Positions 12,447 to 24,600 of a DNA stretch of 64,000 nucleotides are shown here, piece by piece. Source of the stretch: Tetragonia tetragonoides (lineage: Eukaryota; Streptophyta; Magnoliopsida; Caryophyllales; Aizoaceae). The position numbers were made by a program, and so were the translations under genes. How positions within the stretch are numbered: the first letter of the stretch is position 1; the number at the start of each line of letters is the position of its first letter. The stretch spans positions 126,501-190,500 of the forward strand of contig CM076140.1 of the NCBI GenBank assembly GCA_038025085.1. The letters are read 5' to 3'. The notes under the pieces are model-generated. The model ran no database searches. It was not told the origin of the DNA and saw nothing but the letters and a program-made list of their open reading frames with translations.

Positions 12447-12909
12447 AATCCCTACGTTTTCGGCTTCCCGTGGCCCGGGTGTCATTTTTACCGAAACTTC
12501 TCCGGGGTATCATGACCTTATAGGACCCTCGGTGCCCGGGGAGGGGCAACAGGATCCCCGAACTTCGATATCACCCATGCTTTCGGTGTTTCGAGCCCTT
12601 ACATTGGTGTTCCGGAAAAACGCCCTTACAAGCCTATCAGGGACCCGATAAAGGGCCCCATGGGCCTCCCGTGTTCCCTAGAGGTGTCCCTAGCTATGTG
12701 GTGCGAAAATGTCCACTTTCATTCCGGGGCCTCCCGCAAGCCCAAAAACGTGGATTATAGCTTTTGATTTTGGGCTTCCCGGACCCGGTTGTCGTTTTTT
12801 CCCAAACTTCTCCGGGTGGTCTATTGTTACCCTAGAGGATCTATGCTACCCTGGAATGGTCATACGGGTACACGAACTCCGATTATACCCATGGACATGG
12901 GACATGGCC
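12447..12909 (-). repeat. Inverted terminal segment of the 313-bp array (~1.4 units) plus minisatellite remnant
   Basis: At about 12447-12455 the array switches orientation. The plus strand now reads TTTTCGGCTTCCCG, TATCATGACCTTATAGGACCC, CCCCGAACTTCGATATCACC, TGCTTTCGGTGTT and AAGCCTATCAGGGACCC, the reverse complements of the forward monomer blocks. The segment ends with ATGGACATGGGACATGG at 12891-12907, the same minisatellite motif (opposite strand) as at the left edge. The array therefore has inverted ends. Confidence 0.88.
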
Positions 12910-13790
12910 TCAAGCAAAAGAGTATACTCCCTACAAAGAATGATGGAGGATGATTGATTCTTCCTACAGTGAGAAGTCAAACCCTCATTCACCGGGTTGT
13001 AAGAGTAGGATACTTACTCTTTATGCTCCTACCTTGCCTACCCACATGATCCTCTTCTCATATAATCAATTAAGGATCCTTCTCGTCACCTAAAAAACTA
13101 AACTGAAGTGAAATTATTTGAACTAATGTGAAATGATTGACCTTTTTTAACTTGGCATTTGACCATTTAAAACTCGTTCAAACATATTCATTATTTGATA
13201 TTAGACTTATTTAAAAGTATGTTTTGTAATTTTTCCAACGACACAAGTATCCTTATAACTATATTTAAGAATACAGTTACGTTTTTTAGTTACCCTTTTG
13301 TTTTGAGTTTCATATTTTACAATTGTAGTTTCATTTTATTCAATGCTTAGCGTGAACCCGGGATTCACACAATAAGAATTGGTTTCTATAACATACAAGT
13401 TTGGTGATTGGGCCTAGCCTAACTACGCAAGTAATAATTGGTTGAAAATAGTAGAAAATGAAGTTTTTCTCCTGGTTCCCCGAGCCTCAGTAAATGGCAA
13501 GTTTAGGGACATGTCACATGACTATAAACTTGAAATAGTACGTAGCTCGATAGCTATCAAATTAAATCCCAAAGTGACTAAGAAATCAGAATTTACAGAG
13601 TACATTTACAGACAATTATAAAACAAACAATTAAAGAAGGAGCCATGGGGGGGGGGGGGGAGGATAGACTCCCCATTCAAATCCCCAACAGTCTAAAGTC
13701 TTTACATTAGAGCTGGGGCTAAAGTGTAATCAGATCTAAGAGAATATATACAGATACAAGTGAGCTGAAAGAGACAAACAGTGCAAGCCG
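12910..13790. other. Intergenic / UBC gene 3' flank
   Basis: AT-rich sequence without recognisable genes. A run of about 12 G occurs at 13649-13660. The last ~150 bp before 13791 is probably the 3' UTR of the minus-strand E2 gene. Confidence 0.55.
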
Positions 13791-16700
13791 TTAGGGATCT
13801 GCTTGACCTACCATTGCTTCATCACTGGAAGCATACTCGTTGTCGCTCAGTTCCTCATCGCTAGTCTTCTCTTCAGGCGTGGCTCCTGCATCCTCTGGCT
13901 TGGCATACTTCTGGCAGTATTCTGGACAAAGACAAGAGAGATTGGGCAAATCCACTATGATACAAGCACAACAAAGATTACAAAATGTATTTAGTTTAAG
14001 AGCATGTTTAGCCTAGTTTCTAAGATCTTGAATTTCTCCTCCTCAAATCCTCTCCGTCCCCCTTCATCCTTGTAACCAAAATGAAAGTGGAAATTAGTGA
14101 AGGAATACCAACACCTATGCATACGCCCAGGCAGTGCTGCTCAGCACCTATATCGAGCCCATGCCAGTGCCTAAGCGAGTGTTCATTATCCCAATCGCCC
14201 AGCGCAAGGGACCCTTATGAAGGTTAGATGAATATATAAATAAGGTAGTTGGGGAAGGCCTCCGGGTACCTCTTGGGTGCCGCTTAGTCACAAGAACCTC
14301 GGTGCAGGGAACTCAACCGCCCCCTGAGAAGATCCAATACAAAGGCTTATATTGACAAAAAACAGGGCGTTTGAGTCTCCAAGATGTCCTTGGACAAGGC
14401 GGTTATTTCAAATATATTATACATGGACCTGCAAGGGAATGTGGAAGACCCTAAGGTCCATTAGTGGGTCTCCAATAACCTTTGGTGACCCTTTGTCACC
14501 CACTTTAAGGCTCCACCACATGCAGTTTTTTTGGATCACTACACTATTTGGGTGTTCAACGGCTCTTCAACGCCTTCCAAGTCATATTCAACCTATAACC
14601 TCAGTCTCCCTTACCGCAACAACATAGTTCACACGTGCGCAAAAGTCAAAACCATAGGTGAACATAATGTTAGGGCAATGGGAAAGGCCTCCAAGGGCCA
14701 CCAGGAGCCTCTTGGGTCGCCCTTGGTCTCACTAACCTTGTTCTTTTTTTCCCTAAGGTCTCTGCTTCAGAATTGAACAATCTGGAAATCAGCCAGTCAA
14801 GAAATATTATGATAAATTGCTGGAAAGTTAGCCACCAGGCCCAAGGCTGCTTATCTTTGCATTGAAGCCAACTCACTGCCTTCACAGAGTCGCATTGTAT
14901 CATCACTCTTTTGTGGATCCATTCATCCATCTGCCGCATCATTTGAAGACCATGGTACATACCCCAAAGCTCAGCTTCATTAGAGTCCTTTACCCCAAAT
15001 CAACAGAAAAATATATCTTCTAGGAAATCCCCCCCCCCCCCACCCGCGGTCTGCCTTTTCTGGTTTGCCTAGTGAAGACCCATAGGCAAAACCTTCCTGA
15101 GGAAGGGGGCTCCCACAAATTTCCCACTGATTGACCTCTAAAAATACTAAACTTACCTTTTACTTTTTCTAGTAATTTCTTTAAATATTGCTCAAATGAT
15201 GTTTCCGAGTTTTCCCTTTCCGTTTCCCCTTTTCCATGCAGCATAATTACTAGCTAATCAAACCAGATAATATACCAACTAAACCCCTAATTTACTAACT
15301 ATAGTTGCTTGTCAAACAAGCCCTTGCTTTCGCTTTCTTTGGCCCCAGGGGGAGGGAGGGCACAACCTAAAAAATAGAGCAAAAAAAGGAAGGGAAAGCT
15401 AAGACACCTAGAAAGAGCTTTGCGGCTTTGTCTCTGAATCTCATTGTCCAAGTTCCATATTTGTGAACTCATTATTTTGCCAGTGCATAGGTAGACATTC
15501 TCTTTACAAAGTTATGCACAGAGTTCAGTTTCCTGAAGTTCGTCCCAATGAACCTCACCAAATACAATTCCCTACAACTCCCTCTGCTCGCCTCTCCCTA
15601 AGCAGCACCCCTCCATCATAAGGTCGTATTTAATGGCTAAGAAGGTCCAAAACAATGCAACTTTCATAGTGACATTTAATTCTTGAATTCTACCCTCTTC
15701 TCAAGGTCATTTGTTAAGATTGTTGACTAGTCGGTGCATCTCTCTGGCAGTGATGATCATTTTTTTTTCTTTTATTTTTTTCTATTTTTTTTAAACATTG
15801 GTATCTGAACTTTGCTGAATAACCCCATGGGCCCTGAAGTTAATGGCTAGGAAAATTTCCAGTGGCCCTGAAGTTAATGACTAGGAAAATCTCCAGTGGC
15901 CCTGAGGAGGCTTGAACTTCAGACCTCTGGAACAAATACCAAACCTTGGGAGTGATTATTCTAGGAGGTGGATTGCAGATTCGTCATTCATCTCTTGCAA
16001 ATCCTTTCTCCAATGCTTAGGAACGCCACGATCTCGATTCCCAGTAACAAACTTATTTGGAAGCGAATAGTGCCTCCAAAGGTGCGACTTGCGAGTGTTT
16101 GAGCATCAGTGTGAACTCTGGCTTTGGAAAGGGTTCATACCAATGATTTGCATCAATGAAAGTACTCAAGTTATTTGTTTGCTTTGTTGTGCTACAGTGA
16201 GACAGCGGAACATGTCTTTCTAGGGTGTGAATTGTGGTGTGGCGCAGTATATATGGGGTTGGCTTTTGGTGTGAGTGAGGAGCGGTTAGTGTTCCCTAGT
16301 AGTGTGGTGGAGTTTTTACTTTTTACACGTTAGTTTTATGGAGTATGTGGCTGGAGCAGAATGCAATGGTGTTTAATGAAGTTTATGTCTCTTTTGAGAT
16401 GCTTTGGAATAAAGTTACGTATTTAGCATCTGTATGGGCTAGGCGGCTGCTCGAGCATTCAGGAGCTATACTATTCTGACCTTCAGCAGAACTGGGCTAA
16501 CTAGTAATTATTTTTCTGGAGAGGATTTCTAGTAGGGCTGTCAAAATTTGATCCGACCCGAAAACTCGACCCACACAGACCCGAAAAGTCTTGGTCATGA
16601 ACAAAGAATTCCAACTCAAAACCGGATGCATACCGAACCCGAAAAATCGACATTTATTGGGTCAAACCCGAACCTGCACTGAGTTGACCCGCTGGGTTGG

Positions 16701-19700
16701 GACGTTCAAAATAAAACACCTCAGCATGAGAAAAGTGGATGACAAAAGACTTTATCATATCAAATTTTGTTACATATCAACTAATTTTGACATTTGAATT
16801 TCATATTTCTCTTGAATAAGGGTTTTTCTAATACTTATGAAACGATTTTGACTAATTGTTAAATTGGTATGGGATTTGATACTTTGTTTGCATTCGTAAA
16901 AACCCAATAACAGTTGAAAACCTTACGGCATATTTTTCAAGTAAACTAAAACCATATATTTTATGTCTAATATCAATATAGTGTGAAATTTTTTTATTTT
17001 AGAAAATAGAATTAATTATGCAATTATAACCAAATTTTAAAAGAAGTGCTCAACCCGTTGGGTCGACCCGAAACGGAACACATTGGGTCATGAACAAGCT
17101 TTTCTCAGCCCGAAAATGAAACGAGACGACCTGTTAAATGACCCGACCGAAAGTGACCCGACCTGAATCTGACCGGACCGACCTGATTGACACCTCTAAT
17201 TTCTAGTGCTCTCATTTTGTATAGTTGACTTTCATCAATACATATACTTTATCTTTCTCTATAAGAAAGAAATTCAAGCATCTAAAGAGGTAGCGTTCAA
17301 CTAATTTCAGCAACTCCTGCGATGCTTTGGGAGAGGATCACCTATCTCGCTTCTTTATGGGCTAGGGCTACAGGGGCTTTTAGGTATTACACTATGACTG
17401 CTATTCAGAAAAATTGGGGGAATCTGTAAACGATTTACGTAGAGGATACCTTATCCTCTACACTGCTGTACATTTCAATTCTTATCAATATATTTTTCTT
17501 TATCTAAAAAAGACTAATATTCTTGCATTAAACTCATAAGACCGAGAATATGGGAAGCTGACCATTTCACTAAACCAAGAGTTCTAAAGTCTAGTAGGTA
17601 GGTTTGTCTGACCTATACATGCCACAACAAACCTTGGTTTTTATAGAAACCGGTCCATCCTAGATCTACATTAACTTTTTGGGTTTTTTTTTGGGGGGGG
17701 GGGGGGTCCCAAATTCATAAATCAGCCATCTCCTCTCTAAGGCTAATTTTTATAATGCACAAAGAAAAAGCCAACGCAAATGCAGAATGCTTAACCATTA
17801 TAAACTCACATTATGCGTTCCTAATTTTGGCAAATGATAGCCGTGAATACAGAACTGATTAGCACTGGGTGCTTAAAAGATTGACATCTGCCTTTGCCAT
17901 GTCAGAAAAGCGCATGAACATGTAGCTGTTTAAGGTTACTACTTACTAGTACCTTATGACAGATCAAGGAGTATCACTGAACACTCCGAACACAATTAAC
18001 ATGCCGAGACTTCTAATTGAACCACAATAGAAGTCAATGCTCCACATTTCAGAACAAGAGCAATCTCATAAGCTGTCGATCAGTATGACGACACTGAGAA
18101 GTAGCACATGAGATATACATATAATAGCACGCTGTGTAACTCGAAGTCTTCATTTCACCTAAGTACCCATGTCGGATCCTAGATACCCTGACATGGGTAT
18201 GGACATTTGGCGCTTCATTTTAGGCCAAAAACACTCAAAAGTTACAGAAAAAATGGCGAGCCCGAGTAAGATTCTTTAGTGGAAAATTTTACAAGAACCT
18301 CTTTCCCAACACTTACCAATATCATGATCAAACTAGTTGATCCTCCAGGGAAAAACTTTTCCCATTGAAATACGACTAAAATCTATTGTCATGTGAAGGT
18401 CAGTGAACAGGGAGAAGAAGAAAAAAATGTAAGAACCTAACATAGAAGTATCATCGAGTATTTCATATGCAGAGTATGATTGTTTGTACCTTTAACTCTT
18501 TGGTCATATGCAACTCTATCACGCATCATCAAAGCAGCAGCCTCCCCATTCAGAGGGTCTGAAGGATTGGGGTACAAAAGAAGTTGTGGGAGGAACACCT
18601 CGAAAACATTCACCAAATCTGGGGAACATCAGCACTAGTATGAAGTGAAGGCTAGTACATTAACCAGAAGCAATTTGAAACTCTTTCAATGTTCATGAAG
18701 AGCATATTTAGGAAATATTTGCATTACCAAACATTGGGCTCCAAGTCTGATTAATCACATCAAGACAAACTGAACCTGACCTGAAATTTATAGTCCACAA
18801 GGCAATTAAGCTATGTGAAAGTATTATAATACGAACAAGTGAACAAACAAAAAATGGAGTAGTCTATATGGCAAAGTACAGCATTGTGAACATTTGTTTT
18901 AACTCACATTTCATCAACATTGGGATGGTACATTTTGTTAATGAATCCTATAGATGGAGATTTATAGGGGTAAGCATCTGGCAGCTCAACTCTAATCCTC
19001 CAAACACCTCCATGATAGGGACCTGCCACAATCCAATTCTAATCTCAGCAGAAATTCAAAGTTATAAACTGGAGTATTAAGGACAACAGAGAATGAAGCT
19101 ACATCCCAATACTAATATTTTCACAAGCCTATGCTAATATCAGACGTAGAACAATAACAACTTGATCTCTCAAAACAAATGAAGAACAGACTTCTAAAAC
19201 ATTGTACACCAAGTTGTATGTAAAGAATCAAATCTTTAATCTGTATAGGCCAAATATGAGCTTCAGAAAGAGTTATTCCCAGAAAGCAAAGCATTTCCTA
19301 GCATAGCAACAAATAGATAATTAGTACTGTAAGAAATGATAAGCCTACACCAAAGTTTGCCAAGCTTACTATTGGTTCTCTAACACCTATTTTCTATACA
19401 AAGCCCAAATGGCTTAATCAAGAAAAACAAGTGAACACCCACAAAAATAAACACAAGCAATCAATTTGTTCTCCAGGGGAACAACAAATAAGCAAAAATA
19501 TCCGGGGGAGGTAAAAATATATACTCTACTAACAAATTTGAAAGTTCAAAAAAAAAAAAAAATTGAAATAAAGAAGAGAGGATTACTTTCACTGGGTCCA
19601 TGGAACTCCACATAGAATTGTTGCATGCCATCATTAATCATCTCCACCTTGTAATCACTCATCATCCTGATTCGCAAAATCGCCACACCCAAAAAAATAA

Positions 19701-19848
19701 ATATATATATAAGCTTGAAATATAACCCAGAAGGAAAAAAAATCAAAAGGGGGAAAATAAATTATGTGGGAAAATGAAAGATGGTTAGAGGGATTGACAC
19801 ACACCGTTTCATCAAATCCATCTCTCGGCGTTTGCTGGGGGACGACAT
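13791..19848 (-). CDS. UBC6: Ubiquitin-conjugating enzyme E2, UBC4/5/6 group (six coding exons, 183 aa)
   Basis: E2 enzymes accept activated ubiquitin on a cysteine and pass it to substrates with E3 ligases. Coding exons, in transcript order, are 19805-19848, 19587-19666, 18908-19022, 18728-18780, 18490-18618 and 13791-13921. All join in frame with GT-AG borders to give 183 residues. The protein starts [15 protein letters not shown] and continues [20 protein letters not shown]. It has the E2 HPN motif at residues 74-76 and the catalytic Cys85 in [17 protein letters not shown]. It ends with an acidic tail ([16 protein letters not shown]) typical of UBC4/5/6. Intron 5 is 4.57 kb and full of transposon remnants; the others are 109-564 bp. 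A long CT tract on the transcript strand (19925-20014) precedes the ATG and probably lies in the leader. The symbol rests on family membership plus position next to BRM; UBC4 and UBC5 are close paralogues. Confidence 0.93.
14790..15000 (-). mobile_element. RNase H-like remnant of a retroelement (inside UBC intron 5)
   Basis: Minus-strand translation gives [16 protein letters not shown] followed by [17 protein letters not shown]. This is the pattern of the RNase H-like (RVT_3) domain carried by plant non-LTR retroelements: the ..NEAEL.. block and the later CDS. aspartate. Only part of the domain remains, with no flanking reverse transcriptase. A poly-C run follows at about 15031-15042. Confidence 0.7.
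15960..17275 (+). mobile_element. Degenerate LINE 3' portion, split by a hAT-type MITE
   Basis: Plus-strand frames contain [20 protein letters not shown], matching the zinc-binding region that follows plant LINE reverse transcriptases (cysteine pair, then EHxFxxC). A tail [19 protein letters not shown] follows, typical of LINE 3' coding ends. Stops and frameshifts break the frame. The sequence resumes after the 666-bp insertion at 16533-17198. Confidence 0.6.
16533..17198. mobile_element. hAT-type non-autonomous element with perfect 8-bp target duplication
   Basis: The left end is TAGGGCTGTCAAAATTTGAT, and the right end is CCTGATTGACACCTCTA, whose complement begins TAGAGGTGTCAATCAGG. The direct repeat ATTTCTAG occurs on both sides (16525-16532 and 17199-17206). 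Both ends are rich in ACCCGACCCG-like motifs, as in a common plant hAT MITE group. The interior is AT-rich; an open frame at 16591-16797 is not a recognisable gene. It inserted into an older LINE remnant in the UBC intron. Confidence 0.88.
17280..17515 (+). mobile_element. Second degenerate LINE 3' end
   Basis: Plus-strand translation gives [20 protein letters not shown] and then AIQKNWGNL, resembling the LINE C-terminal tail at 16.4 kb. It ends in an AT-rich stretch at about 17486-17515. This is a partial copy without other domains. Confidence 0.5.
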
Positions 19849-19924
19849 GGTTGGCTTTCCGCGACAGTCAACTTCTTCTCTTCGTCTGAGTTCTGAGTTG
19901 GACTTCAAATTGTCAGTAAATCGA

Positions 19925-19988
<64 letters not shown>

Positions 19989-20014
19989 AGAGAAGAGAGA
20001 GAGAGAGAGAGAGA
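19925..20014 (-). repeat. (GA)n/(CT)n tract in the UBC gene leader or promoter
   Basis: Nearly pure GA on the plus strand, hence CT on the UBC transcript strand, starting about 77 bp upstream of the start codon. It could lie in the 5' UTR or core promoter. Plant BBR/BPC (GAGA-binding) proteins recognise such repeats; a role here is inference. A (GAA)n tract follows at 20121-20152. Confidence 0.85.
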
Positions 20015-20309
20015 TTTGGTATCGTTTGGATTGTGGTTGTGTTGTTAAATCAGAAGCAAAGACAAAGAATGGTGGTGGCGAGGATCCAGAATATCAATGA
20101 GTGATACGTTGGGAAAGATAGAAGAAGAAGAAGAAGAAGAAGAAGAAGAAGACCATACGAGTAGATAACTAGGGAATTACGATGAGGGCCCAATAATTGT
20201 TGTTTAATGCAATACGACTACTTTCTAATCAAAAATTAATTGTTGTTGTTGTTGCTAACGATAGCTTGCTCTTTCAAAGATTCACCCTTTTTGGAGTGAC
20301 ACCTCTCTG

Positions 20310-20355
<46 letters not shown>

Positions 20356-21636
20356 GAAGCTTATCTGCAAATGTCCTGGTGTTGGCAACTCATTTTGTTG
20401 AATTAGATAGAGCAAGTGCTTGGATTGTACTTACCTTTCATTTTTCTTTGCTAGTCCTTTTAATTTTCAGTATATGCGGGCCGTGAATGGATACACACGT
20501 ACTCGTACTTGGTCAAAGCTAGTTCGTTAGCTAAAAAGAAACACAGAAAATAAACAATTTTGTTGGCTCATTTAGCTTGATTATAAAAGCCTTTGGCTAG
20601 TATGCATTCATAAACAATTTGATTATTTATTTCATCCAAATCTTTTAATTATGAACTAATTGTCCTTTCAATTTATTATTAAAGATGATCTTCATTTTGT
20701 TAGCTGTGACGTCCAATATCATTGCATTTGTCAATGAAATTGGGCACGACTCGACTTGGTGGTCTGCTGCATCAGCCATTAGGGCTCTTGGACACCTGAG
20801 CCAAGGTCGCCAAAAATATCTAGTGGTCAGATACAACATACAAGCAGGCAGGCTCAACATTACCCAAAATGAAAATACAAAGAATTGAAAAATGGCCTGA
20901 AGCCCGTGTTCTACACAGGGGTGGCCTACCGTGCCATGGGAATTGAGCTGAGCCTCGAGAACCTCAGACACGAAAGCACAATACATGAACCAGGCTGGTA
21001 CGGCATAGAACAACAAACTGGAACTCTTCAATCCTTAAAAACAGTATTACATATGCAGCTAGAACATGCTTTGATAGCATCAAAGACTAACAAGGACTCA
21101 AAATCCATGTCAACAAAATGCCCTTGCAGAAAGCAACGGGCCATCCAACTCAGTATCTACACAGTCTGCACTTCATCATCTAAAACTCTTCCAACAATTT
21201 CTTCCACATCTTAGCAAGGGGAAGAGGAAGAGTAGTTATGTACAACAATCTAATAGTACTTGAAGAAGATAAGCCTTTTGAATTCCACCGCTCTGGAAAG
21301 TATATTAACAAAGTAGCTAGAAGTAAAAACATCGAGGGCATACAAAAGCTGCTTCAGCAGCAAATTTTCATCATTAAATGTTATCCGCATCATTCATAAG
21401 GGCACTTCTAACTGTGTACCAAAACTGTGTTGGATATGTGCAGATGTTGATAAATCAACAACAGGATCATTTTCAATGAAAAATGGAAAGAATGCTGGAC
21501 AAAAATCACCAAAAGCAGCTGAACTTCCCTTCAATTTTCTTTGCATATGCACTAGCAGATGTTGTATGAGGTTTGTATGGTCTTTTCTAACCAATAGTTG
21601 GAGACCCTAGACTCATGTCCCAAGCGGTCAAGCTGC
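20015..21636. other. Intergenic between the UBC 5' end and the ARID gene 3' end
   Basis: Contains (GAA)n at 20121-20152 and (CT)n at about 20318-20351. Open frames at 20645-21031 (-) and 20885-21214 (+) show no recognisable family and overlap. Part of 21.2-21.6 kb is probably the ARID 3' UTR. Confidence 0.5.
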
Positions 21637-21693
21637 TCATCCGCATTCCGTTTCATCATCGTCACTGTCAATGTTGCTCGGGGTATTTCTATT

Positions 21694-24600
21694 CTAGAAT
21701 CCCCTACGCCGGAGCAAAAAGACATTAAAGTAGTAATTCACCAGGTCTACCAAGCTTTTCCTCCGTAAAACCTTGGACATGTGGGGCCAAAAACACTTTT
21801 GCAGAGATAGAGGGTTTTCCTTTACCACAACCTCATATTTCTTCTCTTCTTCAGCGGTCCATGAAACACTACATTCTTCACCCATCTTATCGAAATTCCA
21901 AGAATAAAATGCAGAGCCCAATTCCACCTTCATCTTCGTTCTTCTCTCAGCAATATGAAATTTTACACACGCATTGGAACCAGGAAGCTGACAACCACAA
22001 GTACCTGCCCTTCCCTTCCCTATGGGATCTCTTTCAATCAAGTTACATTGCCTCTTTTCCAGAGGCCAAACTCGAGTACCCAACCATTTAGTGTCACTTT
22101 TATCACCCACTACAGTCCATTCCGGTAATTTTGCCTGAAAAGCTTGTCCAACAGGAATCCTCTGTTGTGGACGACTTGTGTAGATAGAAGCAGTTGGTTG
22201 CAGGTCAAGTCGAGCCTCCAACCTTTGCCTCGGACGTCCTCGGTTTGCATCAGTCTCATGTAGAATGCTTATAGAAGATGACTCAAAACAAGCTTCCTTT
22301 GACAAGCTTGAAGAGAGGAGTCTTGGACTAGATCTTGGTCTCTCTGCAGCTTCTAATTGATCATCAAACATGGATGGATGCATTTTCTGCTTTTTCTACA
22401 GAACAGAAAATCTTATATCAAATGCGAACAGAGAAAATATGACCGACATCTTAGATGAAGGTACAGCGACTAAAAGTCCAAGCAGTAAGCCCATTGAAGC
22501 TGTAGATGTTTCACAATAACATGCACAAGAAATTAAGAAGAACACAACTGGAAAGGTTAATAAGATGAGATGTACTGGTTCACTGGAAAGTAGAAGGCAT
22601 GGCAACATACACTATCTCACAAAAGAACCTCAACAGTCAGAAACTTAAACCCATTACATACTCCCGTGAGAGCAACCAAACTCTCGGGGGCATCGAAATG
22701 GTAACAAGTCTCAAAGTATAATTCAAGCCAAAAGATAACATATGAAATTCTCCATCTGTTAATTCTACTTCCAAAATTCTAAGCACAAAAGGAGCTCAAA
22801 AACTTGAAAGTTCCAACTTCCAACAAGACATAGCCTTAAATGACTACTACCAGCCAGCTTACATGCAGAAGCAGAACCTCCAATTACTTCAGTAGTCCAT
22901 CATATTAAACAAAAATAATAATGATGTGTTCAGGAATTGCAGATATTGGCAAATTTAGAAAATCACGTGTCTATTAAGGAAAGTGACTAATGTATCCTTG
23001 TTTAACTGTTGCAAAAATAGATACTCTTGGAAGAAGATAGGATAATAACTGCAGTTAAAGGAAGAGTTAAAGAGTAAGAGCAGAATACCAAAATTGCGCA
23101 TTGAAAATGTGGAACAGAAGGTAGGAATTTGCAACAACACACAGGAGTAACCTAAGAGGAATAGAGAGCATACACCTTAAAATTTAAAACAGGGCACCTG
23201 AGACGAAAGACCAAGAAACAGAAGAGCAAGAAGACACAAAATCTAGAATTTACTCCAGAAATTGCAATCCATCTCCTTATTCTTGATAGCATTGATCACA
23301 TCCTAGCAGTTGGTATCGATCACCAAAGGCAAAAGCAAGCTGTAGCCCAAATCAACAGGTTTCACTTCTGTACTTTAGGGTCCCACTACACTCAAAATGC
23401 ATTGCCAAACATATTTTACAGACACCAGGTCTAGGTCTAATCACTATTCCAATTCCCAGTGCACTTGGTGCCTACTAAAACACTGATGTAAATATTTGAG
23501 CAACGTGGAACTTAAAGGAGGGGCAGGAGGGGCCGAATTGTGGAAAGTTTAAATGACCTTGCGCGTTAAGCTTATCCAAAGCGCACAGCACCTTTATTTT
23601 TCTTCCGGTAATCACACAGCAACTTTCTACCAGGTCAGGGTCTTTTTACTAAAATACTCGTCAACGAAGGATCTCCTTAAAAGGTTGTACTTAAAACAAG
23701 ATACCCCAAATATAGTCAGAATAAGCATGCCTAGTTGCCTACAGACACGAGGATTAGTCAAAACGACTGAGTATAAGCTGTACACATTGCCCTAACATAG
23801 AGAACGCAAATAGGAATTTCGAGAGGAACACCCCCCCACACCAACGGACTATCCCAGGAGAGACAGAGGAGGTGGGGGATAAGAGAAAATGTAACACAAA
23901 CATTTTAGGGGTTGTTGGACTAGTGTATTTGTTATTAGATATCTAAAATCAGGTGAAGAGAAGTAACCCCATATAGGACTCATACAGTTTTAACTATATG
24001 AAGAACATTATTAGCTTAGTTTTAAAAAGCACGCGCTTAAGAGCGAGGCGAGGCGACAGCCTCAGCGCTTCAGACTACCTGGCGGCGCATCAACGTACAT
24101 GAGGCGCACCAGGCGGCGCGCTTCACTCCAAAACGTTGATTTTGTTCAATTTTCCATATAAATTTATTAATTTGTTAAGGGAAATTCCACTTGGTATCCC
24201 TGTATTTATGACTTTTCCATTTGGTACCCTAAACATTGTTTGAAATCCAGTTGGTACCCTTTTACTTTTAAATCAGTCTGCTCCGTGTCCTAAATGCACA
24301 ATTTCCGTTAATAATTCCGTTATGTTGTGACGTGACAATGGAATTACGTTCAAATATGATTTTTTGATGTGCCCGCTACATTATTTGGACCAATTTACCC
24401 TTGATTTTAGTTTCCTCCCTTTTATCTTCTCATTCATCATTCTGTCTTCCTTACCAAATCTCAAAAACTTCATTGTTGCTACTGCTTGTATAATCGAGTG
24501 GCAATGGAGAGAGAGGGAATGCTACAAACTCCAACAGAACAAATAACTTCAATTAAAACAGAACACTACCTCATGTTTTCGCCCAAAAATTTTGAGCAGA

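Noticed and set aside
14140..14720. Intron sequence resembling the 313-bp monomer (GACCCTAAGGTCCATTAGTG, GGCCTCCAAGGGCC)
   Set aside because: Similarity is limited to short GC-rich blocks and has no periodicity; too weak to call family members without alignment.
15760..15990. Possible minus-strand SINE (T run at left, AAGTTCAAGCC box B-like motif) with a 34-bp tandem repeat
   Set aside because: Box A and target-site duplication are not convincing; left as unexplained intronic sequence with a GGCCCTGAAGTTAATG duplication.
19781..20104. 107-codon plus-strand open frame through the GA repeat
   Set aside because: It runs antisense over UBC exon 1 and the repeat, giving an RE-repeat artefact. 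The similar frame at 28327-28551 was rejected for the same reason.
20645..21031. 128-codon minus-strand open frame downstream of the ARID gene
   Set aside because: No recognisable domain, overlapped by other random frames; probably 3' flank.
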